Source: Desulfobacterales bacterium (GTDB lineage: Bacteria > Desulfobacterota > Desulfobacteria > Desulfobacterales > Desulfobacteraceae). From it: a stretch of 8,049 nucleotides of DNA. Under the pieces are notes generated by a model. It worked only from the letters and a program-made list of their open reading frames with translations, was not told the origin of the DNA and did not search any database. Both the position numbers and the translations under genes were made by a program. The stretch spans positions 1 to 8,049 of the forward strand of contig JAKSBB010001076.1 in the NCBI GenBank assembly GCA_022361315.1. The letters run 5' to 3'. Below, piece by piece: positions 1 to 8,049 of the stretch (positions within the stretch are counted from its first letter, which is position 1; the number at the start of each line of letters is the position of its first letter).

Positions 1-1446
1 AATACGACCAATACATTCTGCGATGCCACCACCCGGCGGCTTCCCCGGGTAAAAATCGTGGGAGAGAGTGATCTTCCCCGGATTCACGCTGCCAGCATCG
101 AGCTGCTTGAAACCACAGGCGTTATTTTTGAGCATGAGGAAGCCCTGGCAGTTTTCAGGGAACATGGGGCCAGGGTGGAGGGCAAAACCGTCTATATTTC
201 AAGGCAGATGGCGGAGTCCGCCATGGCCCAGGCCCCTGCCGTCTACCGCCATGAGGCCCGAAACCCTGAACAGTCCGTGACCATCGGGGACGGGATCGCT
301 CCCCATCCCAACGTGGGCTGTGTCTTTGTGGAAGACATGGACGGTGGTAAGCGGATGGGCGTGCTGGAAGATTATGCCAATTTCCAGAAGCTCTCCCAGT
401 CCAGCGAGATCGTTAAACTCACCGGGGCCACGCCCATTGCCCCCAGCGATGTGGAGGCCACCGAACGGGCCCTTTATATGCTCCATGAGACCATCCGTCA
501 TACGGATAAACCCCTCATCGGCAGCTGTACAGAAGCCAAAAAGGCCGAGGAATCCCTGAATATGGTGGAAATGGTCTTCGGCAAGGCGTTCATGAGGGAT
601 CATTATTGTGTGGGGGTGAGCACAAATCCTTTAAGCCCCCTGAAATATGCCACTGAGACCCTGGACACCATCCTCGCCTATGCCAAACGGCGGCAGCCCG
701 TGTACCTGCTGCCCTGCGCCATGGCCGGGGTGACATCCCCCATGACCCTGTTCGGTTCCATTGTGCAGCAGAATACCGAGGTGCTGGCCGGAGCCACCCT
801 GATCCAGCTCATCAGCCCGGGATCTCCCGTGGTCTACTGCCCCGCTTCCACCATGGCGGATATGCGGACGGCCATCTGTGCCTATTCTCCGCCGGAGATG
901 TTCCTGATCAATTCCACCTGCCTGCAGATGGCCATTGATTTTTACAAGGTGCCCACCCGGATCATGGCCGGGATGACCGATTCAAAAGAAGCGGATATCC
1001 AGGCGGGATACGAAACCATGCAGAACATGCTCATGGGCCTGATGACCGGCGGACACATGGTTGAGCAGGTGTTTGGGGTGCTTGACGCCATCATGACCAT
1101 CTCCTATGAGAAATTTATCATTGACGAGGAGATGATGAGCCGTGCCATCCGGATCTGTGAAGGGGTGGATACCTCGGACAGTGAAATGTCCCTTGATGTG
1201 ATGAAAGAGGTGGGGCCCGGCGGCAGTTACCTCTCCCATCCCGATACCTTTAAACGGTTTAAAGGGCAGTGGCTGCCCTCCATGGCCTGCTGGACATCCT
1301 ACGACAAATGGGAGGCTGAAGGGAAGGAAAGCATTATGGTCAGGGCAAACCGCAGAATGAAAGAACGGCTTGAAGCCAGTCCCGAAATGATGATTCCTTC
1401 GGATCTTGACCGGGACCTGAAGTCATATATGACATCGGTGGAATAG
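1..1446 (+). CDS. MttB superfamily (trimethylamine / quaternary amine) methyltransferase, 5'-partial, non-pyrrolysine type
   Basis: Family role: MttB-type proteins move a methyl group from a methylated amine to the Co(I) corrinoid of a small partner protein in the cytoplasm. The family is recognised from overall sequence: an N-terminal IHAASIELLETTGV segment, TNPLSPL near residue 189, MAGMTDSK near 303, and a C-terminal GPGGSYLSHPDTFKRF followed by W and YDKWEAEG, typical of the family end (numbering from GTG at 58). The frame is open back to base 1 and no ribosome binding site precedes GTG 58, so the true start is probably upstream of the window; 481 residues are visible, already close to full family length. 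No amber codon lies inside the body; the only TAG is the terminal one, so it is not the pyrrolysine-containing MttB. Characterised non-Pyl relatives demethylate glycine betaine, proline betaine, carnitine or gamma-butyrobetaine; the substrate here is unknown. No corrinoid protein gene is visible. A sigma-54 activator follows on the same strand. Confidence 0.93.
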   Translation, partial: NTTNTFCDATTRRLPRVKIVGESDLPRIHAASIELLETTGVIFEHEEALAVFREHGARVEGKTVYISRQMAESAMAQAPAVYRHEARNPEQSVTIGDGIAPHPNVGCVFVEDMDGGKRMGVLEDYANFQKLSQSSEIVKLTGATPIAPSDVEATERALYMLHETIRHTDKPLIGSCTEAKKAEESLNMVEMVFGKAFMRDHYCVGVSTNPLSPLKYATETLDTILAYAKRRQPVYLLPCAMAGVTSPMTLFGSIVQQNTEVLAGATLIQLISPGSPVVYCPASTMADMRTAICAYSPPEMFLINSTCLQMAIDFYKVPTRIMAGMTDSKEADIQAGYETMQNMLMGLMTGGHMVEQVFGVLDAIMTISYEKFIIDEEMMSRAIRICEGVDTSDSEMSLDVMKEVGPGGSYLSHPDTFKRFKGQWLPSMACWTSYDKWEAEGKESIMVRANRRMKERLEASPEMMIPSDLDRDLKSYMTSVE

Positions 1447-1469
1447 GCCCGGGCCGTTTTCTTACCCTG

Positions 1470-1498
1470 TCCCGGTGCCTGGTTTCCAGGCACCGGGA
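1470..1498 (+). terminator. Strong hairpin after the methyltransferase gene, possible terminator without U-tract
   Basis: CCCGGTGCCTGG (1471-1482) and CCAGGCACCGGG (1486-1497) form a perfect 12-bp stem around a TTT loop, extended to 13 bp by T1470/A1498. It starts 24 bases after the TAG stop of the methyltransferase. No run of T follows, so it is not a canonical intrinsic terminator. It could be a Rho-assisted or pause-type terminator, or an mRNA 3'-end stabiliser that lowers expression of the downstream regulator. The structure is certain from sequence; the function is inferred. Confidence 0.5.
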
Positions 1499-1503
1499 TC
1501 CAT

Positions 1504-1532
1504 TTGTCCTGGGCTTTGAAAACTGCTATGGT
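1504..1532 (+). promoter_or_regulatory. Possible sigma-70-type promoter for the sigma-54 activator gene
   Basis: TTGTCC (1504-1509) and TATGGT (1527-1532) are separated by 17 bases, each matching four of six consensus positions. They lie just after the hairpin and 45 bases before the ATG, a sensible place for an independent promoter. The match is weak and could be chance. Confidence 0.25.
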
Positions 1533-1563
1533 GCTTTCGCAAGATTTTGCCGACACCAAAAAG

Positions 1564-1570
1564 AAAAGGG
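1564..1570 (+). promoter_or_regulatory. Ribosome binding site of the sigma-54 activator
   Basis: The purine-rich AAAAGGG ends six bases before ATG 1577. It supports that ATG over the in-frame TTG at 1547, which would add ten residues (MPTPKRKGKS) and has no comparable site upstream. Confidence 0.6.
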
Positions 1571-1576
1571 AAATCT

Positions 1577-3307
1577 ATGACCGCGTTTCCTGAAAAGCTA
1601 TTTGATAATGCCATTGTGGGAATCCTCTGTGTCGACGATACCAGTGCTGTGACCTACATGAATCTCCAGGCAACGCATCTCCTGCCCAATACCTTTAAGC
1701 CCGGATGTCTCTTGACAGATACGGACCCCGAATTATCCAAAGCGGTCAATCATGTGGTGGCACTCAATCTGCCGTGTGACTCATTTCATATGTCGTCAGA
1801 AAACGATGATATCGTGTTAACGATTTCCCCATCCCAAAATGCGGAAGGGAATGCGGCAGCGATTTGCCTGGTACAATCCCAGGCAGCAGTGGAAAACGCG
1901 GCATGGCATTATCCCAATGTCAAAGAAATTCAACGCCAGTTCCAGGCCATCGTCGACCACAGCTATTACGGCATCTATATTATGGATGGTGACGGGATTG
2001 TCCTCAGGGTCAATGATGTGGCAGCCGGTCTTATCGGCATGAAAAAGAGTGATATGCTCGGCATGGATATCCGGAACCTGGCAAGGGACGGCATCGTCGA
2101 CCAGGCACTGACCCCAACGATACTGAGGGACAAGAAGCCTGTGAGCCGGCCGCTGTATGTCTTTGGCCAGGATAAATATATCATGGCATCCGGTATCCCG
2201 ATTCTGGATAAGGACGGTAACGTATTGTTCGTGGTGGTGATCGAGCATGATATGACCATGGTGAAGGACCTTCGGGACCAATTGCACCGTGCCAGGGAAA
2301 TAACGGAAAAAATTAAGAGTGAGCTGTCCGACCGTAATCTGCTTGAGATGAAGGACAGTTGCATCATTGCAGAATCTCCGGCCATGCACCAGGTCCTGAA
2401 CGTTCTGGTTAAACTGGCCAAAATGGATGCCTCAAACATTCTCATCACAGGCGAGTCCGGCACGGGAAAAGGCTTTCTTTCGAAATTTGTTCATCAAAAC
2501 AGCCCCCGCAAAGATAAGCCGTTTATCTCGATCAATTGCGCTGCCCTGCCGGAAATGCTGCTGGAAGCAGAGCTGTTCGGATACGAAAAGGGCGCCTTCA
2601 CCGGAGCGGCAGACACGGGTAAGGCCGGTTTGTTCGAACTGGCCAACGGGGGGACCATTTTTCTGGATGAGATCGGAGATCTGCCCTTTTCAGTTCAGGC
2701 AAAGCTTTTAAAATGTCTGGATGACGGGGAAATCCGCCGGTTGGGAGGCACCAAGGCCATCAAAGTGGATTGTACCGTGCTGGCAGCCACGAACCTGGAT
2801 CTTGAGGAACTGGTGAACCAGAAGAAGTTCCGCCAGGATTTATACTTCCGCCTCAATATATTTCCAGTGAAGATACCCCCGTTGCGGGAGCGGCAGGAAG
2901 ATATCATCAGAATTTCAGACTACTACCTGAAGAAGTACAACAAGACCTATAATCAGAATAAGCAATTCTCCGAAAAATGCCTGGAGCAACTCCTGACATA
3001 CAGCTTTCCCGGAAACGTCCGGGAGCTGAAAAACATCATCAAAAATGCGGTGGTGATCAAAGAGAAAAAAGTGCTTAACAATATCCTGCCCGCCAACACC
3101 TTAAAGACACCTGCAACCATCACCAAGAAAGCAGCCAGGCCCCGGCCTATGGATCTGAATGAAGAACTTCTGGCCTTTGAAAAAAAGAAGCTGAAACAGG
3201 CCCTGGACAAGGTGGACTCCACCCGTGAACTGTCCGAGTACCTGGGTGTCAGCCAGTCCACAATCGTCAGGAAACTCAAAAAACACGGATTGTCCATGGA
3301 TTCCTGA
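1577..3307 (+). CDS. PAS-domain sigma-54-dependent transcriptional activator (enhancer-binding protein)
   Basis: A 576-residue cytoplasmic activator that would hydrolyse ATP to open sigma-54 RNA polymerase promoters. Order of domains: a divergent PAS-like region (about 5-100), a clearer PAS domain (about 117-228), a helical linker likely to form a coiled coil (228-258), an AAA+ sigma-54 interaction domain (about 262-500), a linker rich in K, P and A, and a C-terminal Fis-type helix-turn-helix (548-572, [20 protein letters not shown]). Key motifs are intact: Walker A GESGTGKG (292-299), the sigma-54 contact loop GAFTGA (339-344), Walker B IFLDE with D364 and E365, and candidate arginine fingers in [10 protein letters not shown] (R419, R425). 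There is no receiver domain, so the trigger is probably a ligand or redox change sensed by PAS rather than phosphorylation. Placement 130 bases after the methyltransferase suggests it controls methylamine genes (inference). The ATG start is chosen by its ribosome binding site. Confidence 0.93.
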   Translation: MTAFPEKLFDNAIVGILCVDDTSAVTYMNLQATHLLPNTFKPGCLLTDTDPELSKAVNHVVALNLPCDSFHMSSENDDIVLTISPSQNAEGNAAAICLVQSQAAVENAAWHYPNVKEIQRQFQAIVDHSYYGIYIMDGDGIVLRVNDVAAGLIGMKKSDMLGMDIRNLARDGIVDQALTPTILRDKKPVSRPLYVFGQDKYIMASGIPILDKDGNVLFVVVIEHDMTMVKDLRDQLHRAREITEKIKSELSDRNLLEMKDSCIIAESPAMHQVLNVLVKLAKMDASNILITGESGTGKGFLSKFVHQNSPRKDKPFISINCAALPEMLLEAELFGYEKGAFTGAADTGKAGLFELANGGTIFLDEIGDLPFSVQAKLLKCLDDGEIRRLGGTKAIKVDCTVLAATNLDLEELVNQKKFRQDLYFRLNIFPVKIPPLRERQEDIIRISDYYLKKYNKTYNQNKQFSEKCLEQLLTYSFPGNVRELKNIIKNAVVIKEKKVLNNILPANTLKTPATITKKAARPRPMDLNEELLAFEKKKLKQALDKVDSTRELSEYLGVSQSTIVRKLKKHGLSMDS

Positions 3308-3330
3308 CCGGTTTGTTTGCGTGAATCTGG

Positions 3331-5466
3331 CTAAATTCTTCCTTCGGTGAGAATTTCGGTTATCCGGGATGGTCTTTGGGGTCTGCTGAAATAGTATCCC
3401 TGTCCTTCATCACATCCCATTTCCCTCAATAGATGGTATTGTTCTTCTGTTTCAATTCCTTCTGCCAGAACGTTTTTTCCCAGGCTGTGTCCCATGGCCA
3501 CAATGGCTTTGATGATCACGTTGTTTTTCGTCAGCTCTGAATCATCCATGACAAATGATTTGTCTATCTTGATGACATCCACCGGAAAGGAGGTCAGGTA
3601 AGAAAGGGATGAGTATCCCGTACCAAAGTCATCCAGGGCGATTCTCAGGCTTCTTTTCTTGAGTTGTTTCAATGTCCGAATATTCAAATCTGTATTTTGC
3701 ATGAGGACATTTTCAGTCATTTCAAGTTCCATGAGCCGGGGGTCTAAATCATAGTGTTCTAAAATCGTATCAAACTTCTGGGCCAGATTTTGACTGCTCA
3801 ATTTAAACCCCGACAGGTTCACGGCCACTTTCAGGGGACGCAGTCCCAGCTCACGCCAGGTCTGTGCCTGCCGGCAGGCTGTTTCAATAACCCAGTGGTT
3901 GATGTCGATGATGGTGCTGGATTCTTCCGCAATGGATATAAATGTGTCAGGCCGCATCAGGCCCCGGACAGGGTGGTCCCAGCGCAGCAGGGCTTCCACA
4001 CCGACAATTTCCCGGCGCTTCAGATTGACCTGGGGTTGATATACCAGACGGAATTCATCATTTTTCAGCGCTTTTTTAAGATCCATATCAATGGCAAACC
4101 GCTCTTTGGCTGCCTCGTTCATGGATTTTTTGAAAAACTGATATCCGTTCCGCCCCTTTTGTTTGGCATCATACATGGCCGTATCTGCCCGTTTAAGCAG
4201 AAGATCCGGCCGGTCTCCGTCATCGGGAAAAATGCTGATGCCGATACTGGTGCTGATGGAGACTTCGTGACCGTCCAGGGTATGGGTTTCAGGTATGGCC
4301 TCAAGCAGACGCTGGGCAACAAAGGCGGCATAATCCGGTGAATCGAGTTGGGAGAGAAGGATGGTGAACTCATCTCCACCCAGCCTCGCAATCAGTGAAT
4401 TATGCTGGTCCGGCATATCTGAGAGACGGGTGGCGGAGTCGCTTTTCCGTATGGAGTTCTGGATGGTCTCCGCCACCTTTTTCAGCAGCAGATCTCCCAC
4501 GTGATGGCCAAGGGTATCATTGATATGTTTAAAATGATCCAAATCCAGAAAAAGCAGGGCAAAGTACTGTTGATGCCGTTGCGCATCCAATATGGTCTGT
4601 TCCAGGCGGTCCATGAACAACAGGCGGTTGGCAAGGCCCGTAAGACTGTCGGAAAATGCCAGGAAACGGATTTCATCCTCAGCCTTTTTTAACTGGGTAA
4701 CATCCTGGACAATGCCCAGCATGGCAGCGGGGCGGCCTGTTTCATCCGCAATGATTTCAGCCTTATTTGATATATGCTTGAGCCGTCCACCGGGGATTTC
4801 AATGCGGTAGTGGATGGCAAGTGGAGATCTCTGGGCTGCTGCCAGGCGAATGGACTGGCCCACGTGCTCCCTGTCTTCATGGACAATGGGGGATAAAAAT
4901 GTGTTGATATCCGGTTGTGGTGCTTGCGCATCTATGCCGAGCAGCTGCCATGCTTCCGGTGTACAATGGAAGGTGCCGGTTTTTAAATCGATCTGCCAGT
5001 TGCCGATCATGGCAAGTTCCTGGGTCTTGGCGAGCCTGTTTCTGCTGGCATGCAGTTCCCTGAATGCCCTGCCGGCCCTGAGCATATACCGGACATGCTG
5101 GCCGAGCATGGTCAGGTTAATGGGTTTGGTGACAAAGCCGTTGGCCCCTTTTTCAAATGCCTTTCTCACGGATTCCGTATCATCAAGTCCGGTCACCATG
5201 AGGATCTGGGTAAATTGCCCCTGTGGCAGGCTACGAATGGCTTCACATGCAGCAAAACCGTCCAGATCGGGCATCAATGCATCCATGAGGATGATGTCAG
5301 GGGTGTCGGATTGGAATCGATTCAAGGCGTTTATACCGGATTCGGACTCGATGACATCCAGTTCGTATTTTTTCAGGGCTGCGGCAATGGTCAGGCGTAT
5401 GGAATCATCATCATCCACCACCAGGGCCAGCGGAGTCGTGCGATCCGGTTGTGAGTAGAGGTTCAT
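3331..5466 (-). CDS. Response regulator with PAS, GGDEF and EAL domains (c-di-GMP cyclase/phosphodiesterase)
   Basis: A 711-residue protein without membrane segments. Receiver domain (about 12-128): acidic pair in VVDDDD (D18, D19), phosphoacceptor D62 in [12 protein letters not shown]92 and K114. A PAS domain (about 145-262) follows, then GGDEF (about 265-447) with [23 protein letters not shown] and an exact GGDEF at 363-367, then EAL (about 455-708). EAL catalytic and metal-binding motifs all look intact: EALLRW (491-496), N550 in NLSG, E582 in [15 protein letters not shown] (612-620), K633 in IKIDKSF and AEGIET (668-673). Both c-di-GMP synthesis and breakdown are therefore possible, with balance set by phosphorylation of D62 and the PAS domain. 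An RxxD (340-343) lies 19 residues before GGDEF instead of the usual five, because of an insertion. The start overlaps the stop of the kinase gene (ATGA) and has a very strong ribosome binding site, so the kinase is the likely phosphodonor. Confidence 0.96.
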   Translation of the reverse strand: MNLYSQPDRTTPLALVVDDDDSIRLTIAAALKKYELDVIESESGINALNRFQSDTPDIILMDALMPDLDGFAACEAIRSLPQGQFTQILMVTGLDDTESVRKAFEKGANGFVTKPINLTMLGQHVRYMLRAGRAFRELHASRNRLAKTQELAMIGNWQIDLKTGTFHCTPEAWQLLGIDAQAPQPDINTFLSPIVHEDREHVGQSIRLAAAQRSPLAIHYRIEIPGGRLKHISNKAEIIADETGRPAAMLGIVQDVTQLKKAEDEIRFLAFSDSLTGLANRLLFMDRLEQTILDAQRHQQYFALLFLDLDHFKHINDTLGHHVGDLLLKKVAETIQNSIRKSDSATRLSDMPDQHNSLIARLGGDEFTILLSQLDSPDYAAFVAQRLLEAIPETHTLDGHEVSISTSIGISIFPDDGDRPDLLLKRADTAMYDAKQKGRNGYQFFKKSMNEAAKERFAIDMDLKKALKNDEFRLVYQPQVNLKRREIVGVEALLRWDHPVRGLMRPDTFISIAEESSTIIDINHWVIETACRQAQTWRELGLRPLKVAVNLSGFKLSSQNLAQKFDTILEHYDLDPRLMELEMTENVLMQNTDLNIRTLKQLKKRSLRIALDDFGTGYSSLSYLTSFPVDVIKIDKSFVMDDSELTKNNVIIKAIVAMGHSLGKNVLAEGIETEEQYHLLREMGCDEGQGYYFSRPQRPSRITEILTEGRI
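3333..3356. terminator. Weak inverted repeat at the convergent gene junction
   Basis: AAATTCT (3333-3339) and AGAATTT (3350-3356) can pair, and the plus-strand loop holds a C-TTCG-G tetraloop (3342-3347). It sits 25 bases after the activator stop and inside the last codons of the opposing GGDEF-EAL gene, so it could end plus-strand transcripts. The stem is AT-rich, has an internal mismatch and only a short T stretch. The 23-base gap between the two stops (3308-3330) holds nothing else that I recognise. Confidence 0.2.
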
Positions 5467-8049
5467 AATGACGCTACCTCCTTTGTGAGGTCTGAATTCA
5501 CAATTGAAAACTCGCGACAGATTTCATGGATCAGTTTATCTTTATCTGCGAGATGGTTTTGCTTTAAGTCCTTTTCCAGCCTCGCGCTCAGGCCGGAAAG
5601 TTTGAGGGCGCCGACGTTGGCGCTGGCGGATTTCAGGGTGTGGGCCATGACCCGAAGGTCATCTGTGGGCATACCGGGGCCGTCTTTTTCCAAACGCGCG
5701 ATCTGTTCGGATGTTTTGGAAAGATATGCGCCGACCACACGGGTTAAAATGCAGGGTTCTCCCTCCATCTGAAGGGCTTTGATATTCTCAAGCGCCGGTC
5801 TGTGAAGGCTGGGCTCGTCCGGCAACGTGTCAGGAGGATCGGGGTGGTCGTTTTTTTCAGGTATCACGAATGCTGCCCCAACCGCAGACGCGCGGCCGGG
5901 ACACCAGCGGATGAGGGTCTGCCTGAGTTCCTCATAATTAAAGGGTTTTCCAAGATGATCATCCATGCCTGAGGCGATACATTTTTCTTTATCCCCCGCA
6001 AGGGCGTGGGCGGTCAGGGCGATAACCGGGGTGCGATGTGTTGTCTGTTCTTCGATTTTCCGGATTTGTCTTGTGGCTTCGTATCCGTCCATTACCGGCA
6101 TCTGGCAGTCCATAAGTACCAGGTCGGGTTTGGTTTGCCGGAAAAGGGAAACCGCCTGACTCCCGTCAATGGCCAGCGTGACCCGGCAGCCGAACTTACG
6201 GAGTATGCCCACGGCCACTTCCTGGTTGGTTTCATTGTCTTCGGCCACCAGAATATGAAGGTCGAGAGTTGTGTGTGTGGACTCTTTTGAGACTGCCGTT
6301 GCAGTGATAGAACGCCTGTCTTCCGGGTCACAGGCGGCGATGGCACCCAGTGTCTCGATCAGGTCGGAATGCCTCACCGGTTTTGTCAGAAACAATGTGG
6401 GGCCCACTTCGTCAGGTCTGGGGGACGGCGGCAGCGAACGGGCACCCAGGGGGAGCAGATGGATAATGGGGAGTGTTGTAATACCTGATTGCTCCCTCAC
6501 CCGGCGTGGGATGTCGATACGGTTTTCGTCCGGTGTATGGGTGTCCATAATGAGGGCATCGTAGGGAAGAGCAGTCTTAATCCCGGACGTAAGCTGTTTT
6601 ATGGTGCCCCCCACCGTATCAACAGTGTCCACAATGAGATCCAGACGGACCAACTGCTGACAAAGGATGTCACGGGTCAGGGGATGATCATCGGCAATGA
6701 GAATGCGCATTCCCTTCAGGCACCGGATATCGGTCGACGGCGCGGCGGCATCCATGGGTGGGGCTTTTTCCATGCCAAGGGTAAAGAAAAAACGGGTCCC
6801 ATGGCCGGGCTGGCTGTTGCAGGCCAGGGTCCCGTCCATCAACTCCACAAGTTCCCTTGAAATGGTCAGTCCTAACCCGGTGCCGCCGTATTTTCTGGTG
6901 GTGGACCCGTCGAGCTGGGAAAAAGGTTTAAACAATTTCTCCAGGTTCTCCCGCCGTATGCCCACCCCTGTATCTTCCACGGAAAAATATACATTAACGT
7001 TTCTTGAACCGGCGCCTTTGCCATATACCCGGATGATGACCTCACCCCGCTCCGTGAATTTTACCGCATTGCTCACCAGATTCACCAGCACCTGTCTGAG
7101 GCGGGTGGGATCTCCTTTTACCGTCATATCTGCTTCCATGTTGATATCCACCACCAGTTCCAGTTGCTTCTGGTAGGCATGGGGGGCCATCAGGCGGCTC
7201 ACCTCCTCAAGGAGTGCGGCCGGAGCGAAAGGAATGTTTTCCAGGGCCATTTTACCGGCTTCAAGTTTGGAAAAATCCAGGATGTCGTTGATGATTTCCA
7301 GAAGCGTTTTTCCGGAATTCCGGATGGTATCCGTGAACCTTGCCTGCTCTGACGTCAGCCGGGTGGATCTGAGCAGTTCGGTCATGCCCAGGACACCATT
7401 CATGGGGGTGCGGATCTCATGGCTCATGTTGGCCAGGAACTGGGATTTGATCCGGGCCGCAGCTTCGGCCTCCTCTTTGGCCTTCTCCAGGTTGATGACC
7501 ATGGATTCAAGTTCTGTTTTTGCTTTTGACAGGTCGGACGTTCGTTCTGCCACCCGCTGTTCAAGTTCTTCGCTGTATGATTTAAGCGCCTTGTCCCTTT
7601 GGTGGACTTCTGCCAGCATCCGGTTGAAGTGATCCACGAGGATACCGGTTTCGTCGTTGCTTGTTTTGTCAACCCTGAGTGTATAGTTCTTGTTTTTGGT
7701 GACAAGATCCATGGATTGTATCACCTCAAAGAGCGGGCCTGTGAAAAAAGACTGCATCCGTGAGGATGCCACCACAACAACAATGAGGGTGACGAGGACA
7801 ACACCGGCCATCATTCGGTAATACGTGGTCAAACGTTCCTTTACCGGATGCATGTTGTCCACGAGATGGATAAAACCCTGCACACCCCCTTGAATTTCCA
7901 CCGGCTGGATGATGTGGAGGCGGCCTGCAAGCATCAGGGTGACTTCTTTTTCCGGATGCGCTTCTTTCAGAAGAATATGGGGGGGCGGATGCCGGTTGCC
8001 GAATTCGTCCAGGATTGTTGCAATATTGGTATCCGGCCTCTCATACCGG
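5463..8049 (-). CDS. Hybrid sensor histidine kinase (CHASE8-like, TM, HAMP, HisKA, HATPase, REC, REC, HPt), 5'-partial
   Basis: A BarA/ArcB-like tripartite membrane kinase whose start lies beyond the right edge: the frame stays open for 38 codons upstream of the Met at 7934, so that Met is internal. Numbering from it: the end of an extracytoplasmic sensor (to about 38, including [25 protein letters not shown]8-like), a membrane segment (about 41-58), HAMP (about 62-114), a coiled coil (114-165), HisKA with phospho-His H172 in SHEIRTP, HATPase with N-box N285/N289, DTGVGI (321-326), FKPFSQLD and GGTGLGL (350-356). Receiver 1 (about 409-530) has D464 and K518 but L494 where Thr/Ser is usual. 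Receiver 2 (about 559-677) is canonical: E565/D566, D609 in [12 protein letters not shown]641, K663. The C-terminal HPt (about 711-815) has H765 in MAHTLKSA. The stop overlaps the start of the REC-PAS-GGDEF-EAL gene, its probable phosphorelay target. The signal sensed is unknown. Confidence 0.95.
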   Translation of the reverse strand, partial: RYERPDTNIATILDEFGNRHPPPHILLKEAHPEKEVTLMLAGRLHIIQPVEIQGGVQGFIHLVDNMHPVKERLTTYYRMMAGVVLVTLIVVVVASSRMQSFFTGPLFEVIQSMDLVTKNKNYTLRVDKTSNDETGILVDHFNRMLAEVHQRDKALKSYSEELEQRVAERTSDLSKAKTELESMVINLEKAKEEAEAAARIKSQFLANMSHEIRTPMNGVLGMTELLRSTRLTSEQARFTDTIRNSGKTLLEIINDILDFSKLEAGKMALENIPFAPAALLEEVSRLMAPHAYQKQLELVVDINMEADMTVKGDPTRLRQVLVNLVSNAVKFTERGEVIIRVYGKGAGSRNVNVYFSVEDTGVGIRRENLEKLFKPFSQLDGSTTRKYGGTGLGLTISRELVELMDGTLACNSQPGHGTRFFFTLGMEKAPPMDAAAPSTDIRCLKGMRILIADDHPLTRDILCQQLVRLDLIVDTVDTVGGTIKQLTSGIKTALPYDALIMDTHTPDENRIDIPRRVREQSGITTLPIIHLLPLGARSLPPSPRPDEVGPTLFLTKPVRHSDLIETLGAIAACDPEDRRSITATAVSKESTHTTLDLHILVAEDNETNQEVAVGILRKFGCRVTLAIDGSQAVSLFRQTKPDLVLMDCQMPVMDGYEATRQIRKIEEQTTHRTPVIALTAHALAGDKEKCIASGMDDHLGKPFNYEELRQTLIRWCPGRASAVGAAFVIPEKNDHPDPPDTLPDEPSLHRPALENIKALQMEGEPCILTRVVGAYLSKTSEQIARLEKDGPGMPTDDLRVMAHTLKSASANVGALKLSGLSARLEKDLKQNHLADKDKLIHEICREFSIVNSDLTKEVASL
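5476..5483 (-). promoter_or_regulatory. Near-perfect Shine-Dalgarno for the GGDEF-EAL gene, inside the kinase 3' end
   Basis: On the minus strand AAGGAGGT lies nine bases before ATG 5466, within the last codons (KEV) of the kinase gene. With the 4-base ATGA overlap this indicates coupled but efficient translation of the response regulator. Confidence 0.8.

Noticed and set aside
58..60. GTG as the true start of the methyltransferase
   Set aside because: The frame is open to base 1, no Shine-Dalgarno precedes the GTG, and MttB proteins usually have more residues before the IHAAS segment. It cannot be fully excluded.
1510..1526. Sigma-54 promoter between the methyltransferase and the activator (TGG ... 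TGC)
   Set aside because: The spacing between TGG (1510-1512) and TGC (1524-1526) is 11 bases rather than 9, and the conserved CAC and TT positions are absent.
1547..1549. TTG as start of the sigma-54 activator
   Set aside because: ATG 1577 has a good ribosome binding site at the right distance; the ten extra residues (MPTPKRKGKS) look like translated leader.
1817..2389. 190-codon open frame on the minus strand within the sigma-54 activator
   Set aside because: Opposite the PAS domains of a clear gene; the translation is rich in His and Cys with no family resemblance.
4814..5458. 214-codon open frame on the plus strand, antisense to the GGDEF-EAL gene
   Set aside because: It lies wholly opposite the receiver and PAS domains, has a low-complexity Ser/Arg-rich translation, no recognisable domain and no ribosome binding site; it is a shadow of the real gene.
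7932..7934. Met at 7934 as start of the histidine kinase
   Set aside because: The frame continues open to the window edge and starting here would cut a periplasmic sensor domain and remove the first membrane segment.
1..8049. tRNA, rRNA, CRISPR, insertion sequence or attachment site
   Set aside because: No repeat array, transposase-like protein, terminal inverted repeat or RNA gene signature was seen; nearly all bases are in four conserved protein genes.

Overview
The window looks like a segment of a chromosome from an anaerobic bacterium of the sulfate-reducing, delta-proteobacterial type (Desulfobacterota, for example Desulfobacteraceae). This is an inference from gene content: an MttB-type methyltransferase beside a PAS/sigma-54 activator, and a large hybrid-kinase phosphorelay feeding a c-di-GMP enzyme. 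It also fits the fairly GC-balanced, GC-ending codon use. No ribosomal or other marker gene is present to prove the taxonomy. No RNA gene, mobile element, CRISPR array or long non-coding stretch was seen; the window is almost entirely coding.

Layout. Left half, plus strand: an MttB superfamily (trimethylamine/quaternary-amine) methyltransferase whose 5' end is cut by the window edge (1-1446). It is followed by a 130-base intergenic stretch carrying a perfect 13-bp hairpin, and then by a sigma-54-dependent activator with two PAS-like sensory domains (1577-3307). Right half, minus strand, convergent with the left half across a gap of 23 bases: a hybrid sensor histidine kinase whose 5' end is cut by the right edge (8049-5463), then a receiver-PAS-GGDEF-EAL response regulator (5466-3331). 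These two genes overlap by four bases (ATGA) and are evidently one transcription unit.

How the genes may work together. The left pair suggests a methylated-amine demethylation function with its own ligand- or redox-sensing sigma-54 activator. The methyltransferase has no in-frame amber codon in its body, so it belongs to the non-pyrrolysine branch, where known members act on glycine betaine, proline betaine, carnitine and related compounds; the substrate here cannot be read from sequence. The right pair forms a full phosphorelay on paper: sensor, His kinase, two receivers and an HPt domain in one protein. The HPt is the likely donor to the receiver of the downstream protein, which carries intact motifs for both making and degrading c-di-GMP. 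Nothing in the sequence links the two halves functionally.

I see no clearly new type of system. The points most worth a second look are the non-Pyl MttB/activator pair, the two TAG stops each followed by a long open frame, the strong hairpin between methyltransferase and regulator, a 14-residue insertion next to the GGDEF motif, and a degenerate first receiver in the kinase.
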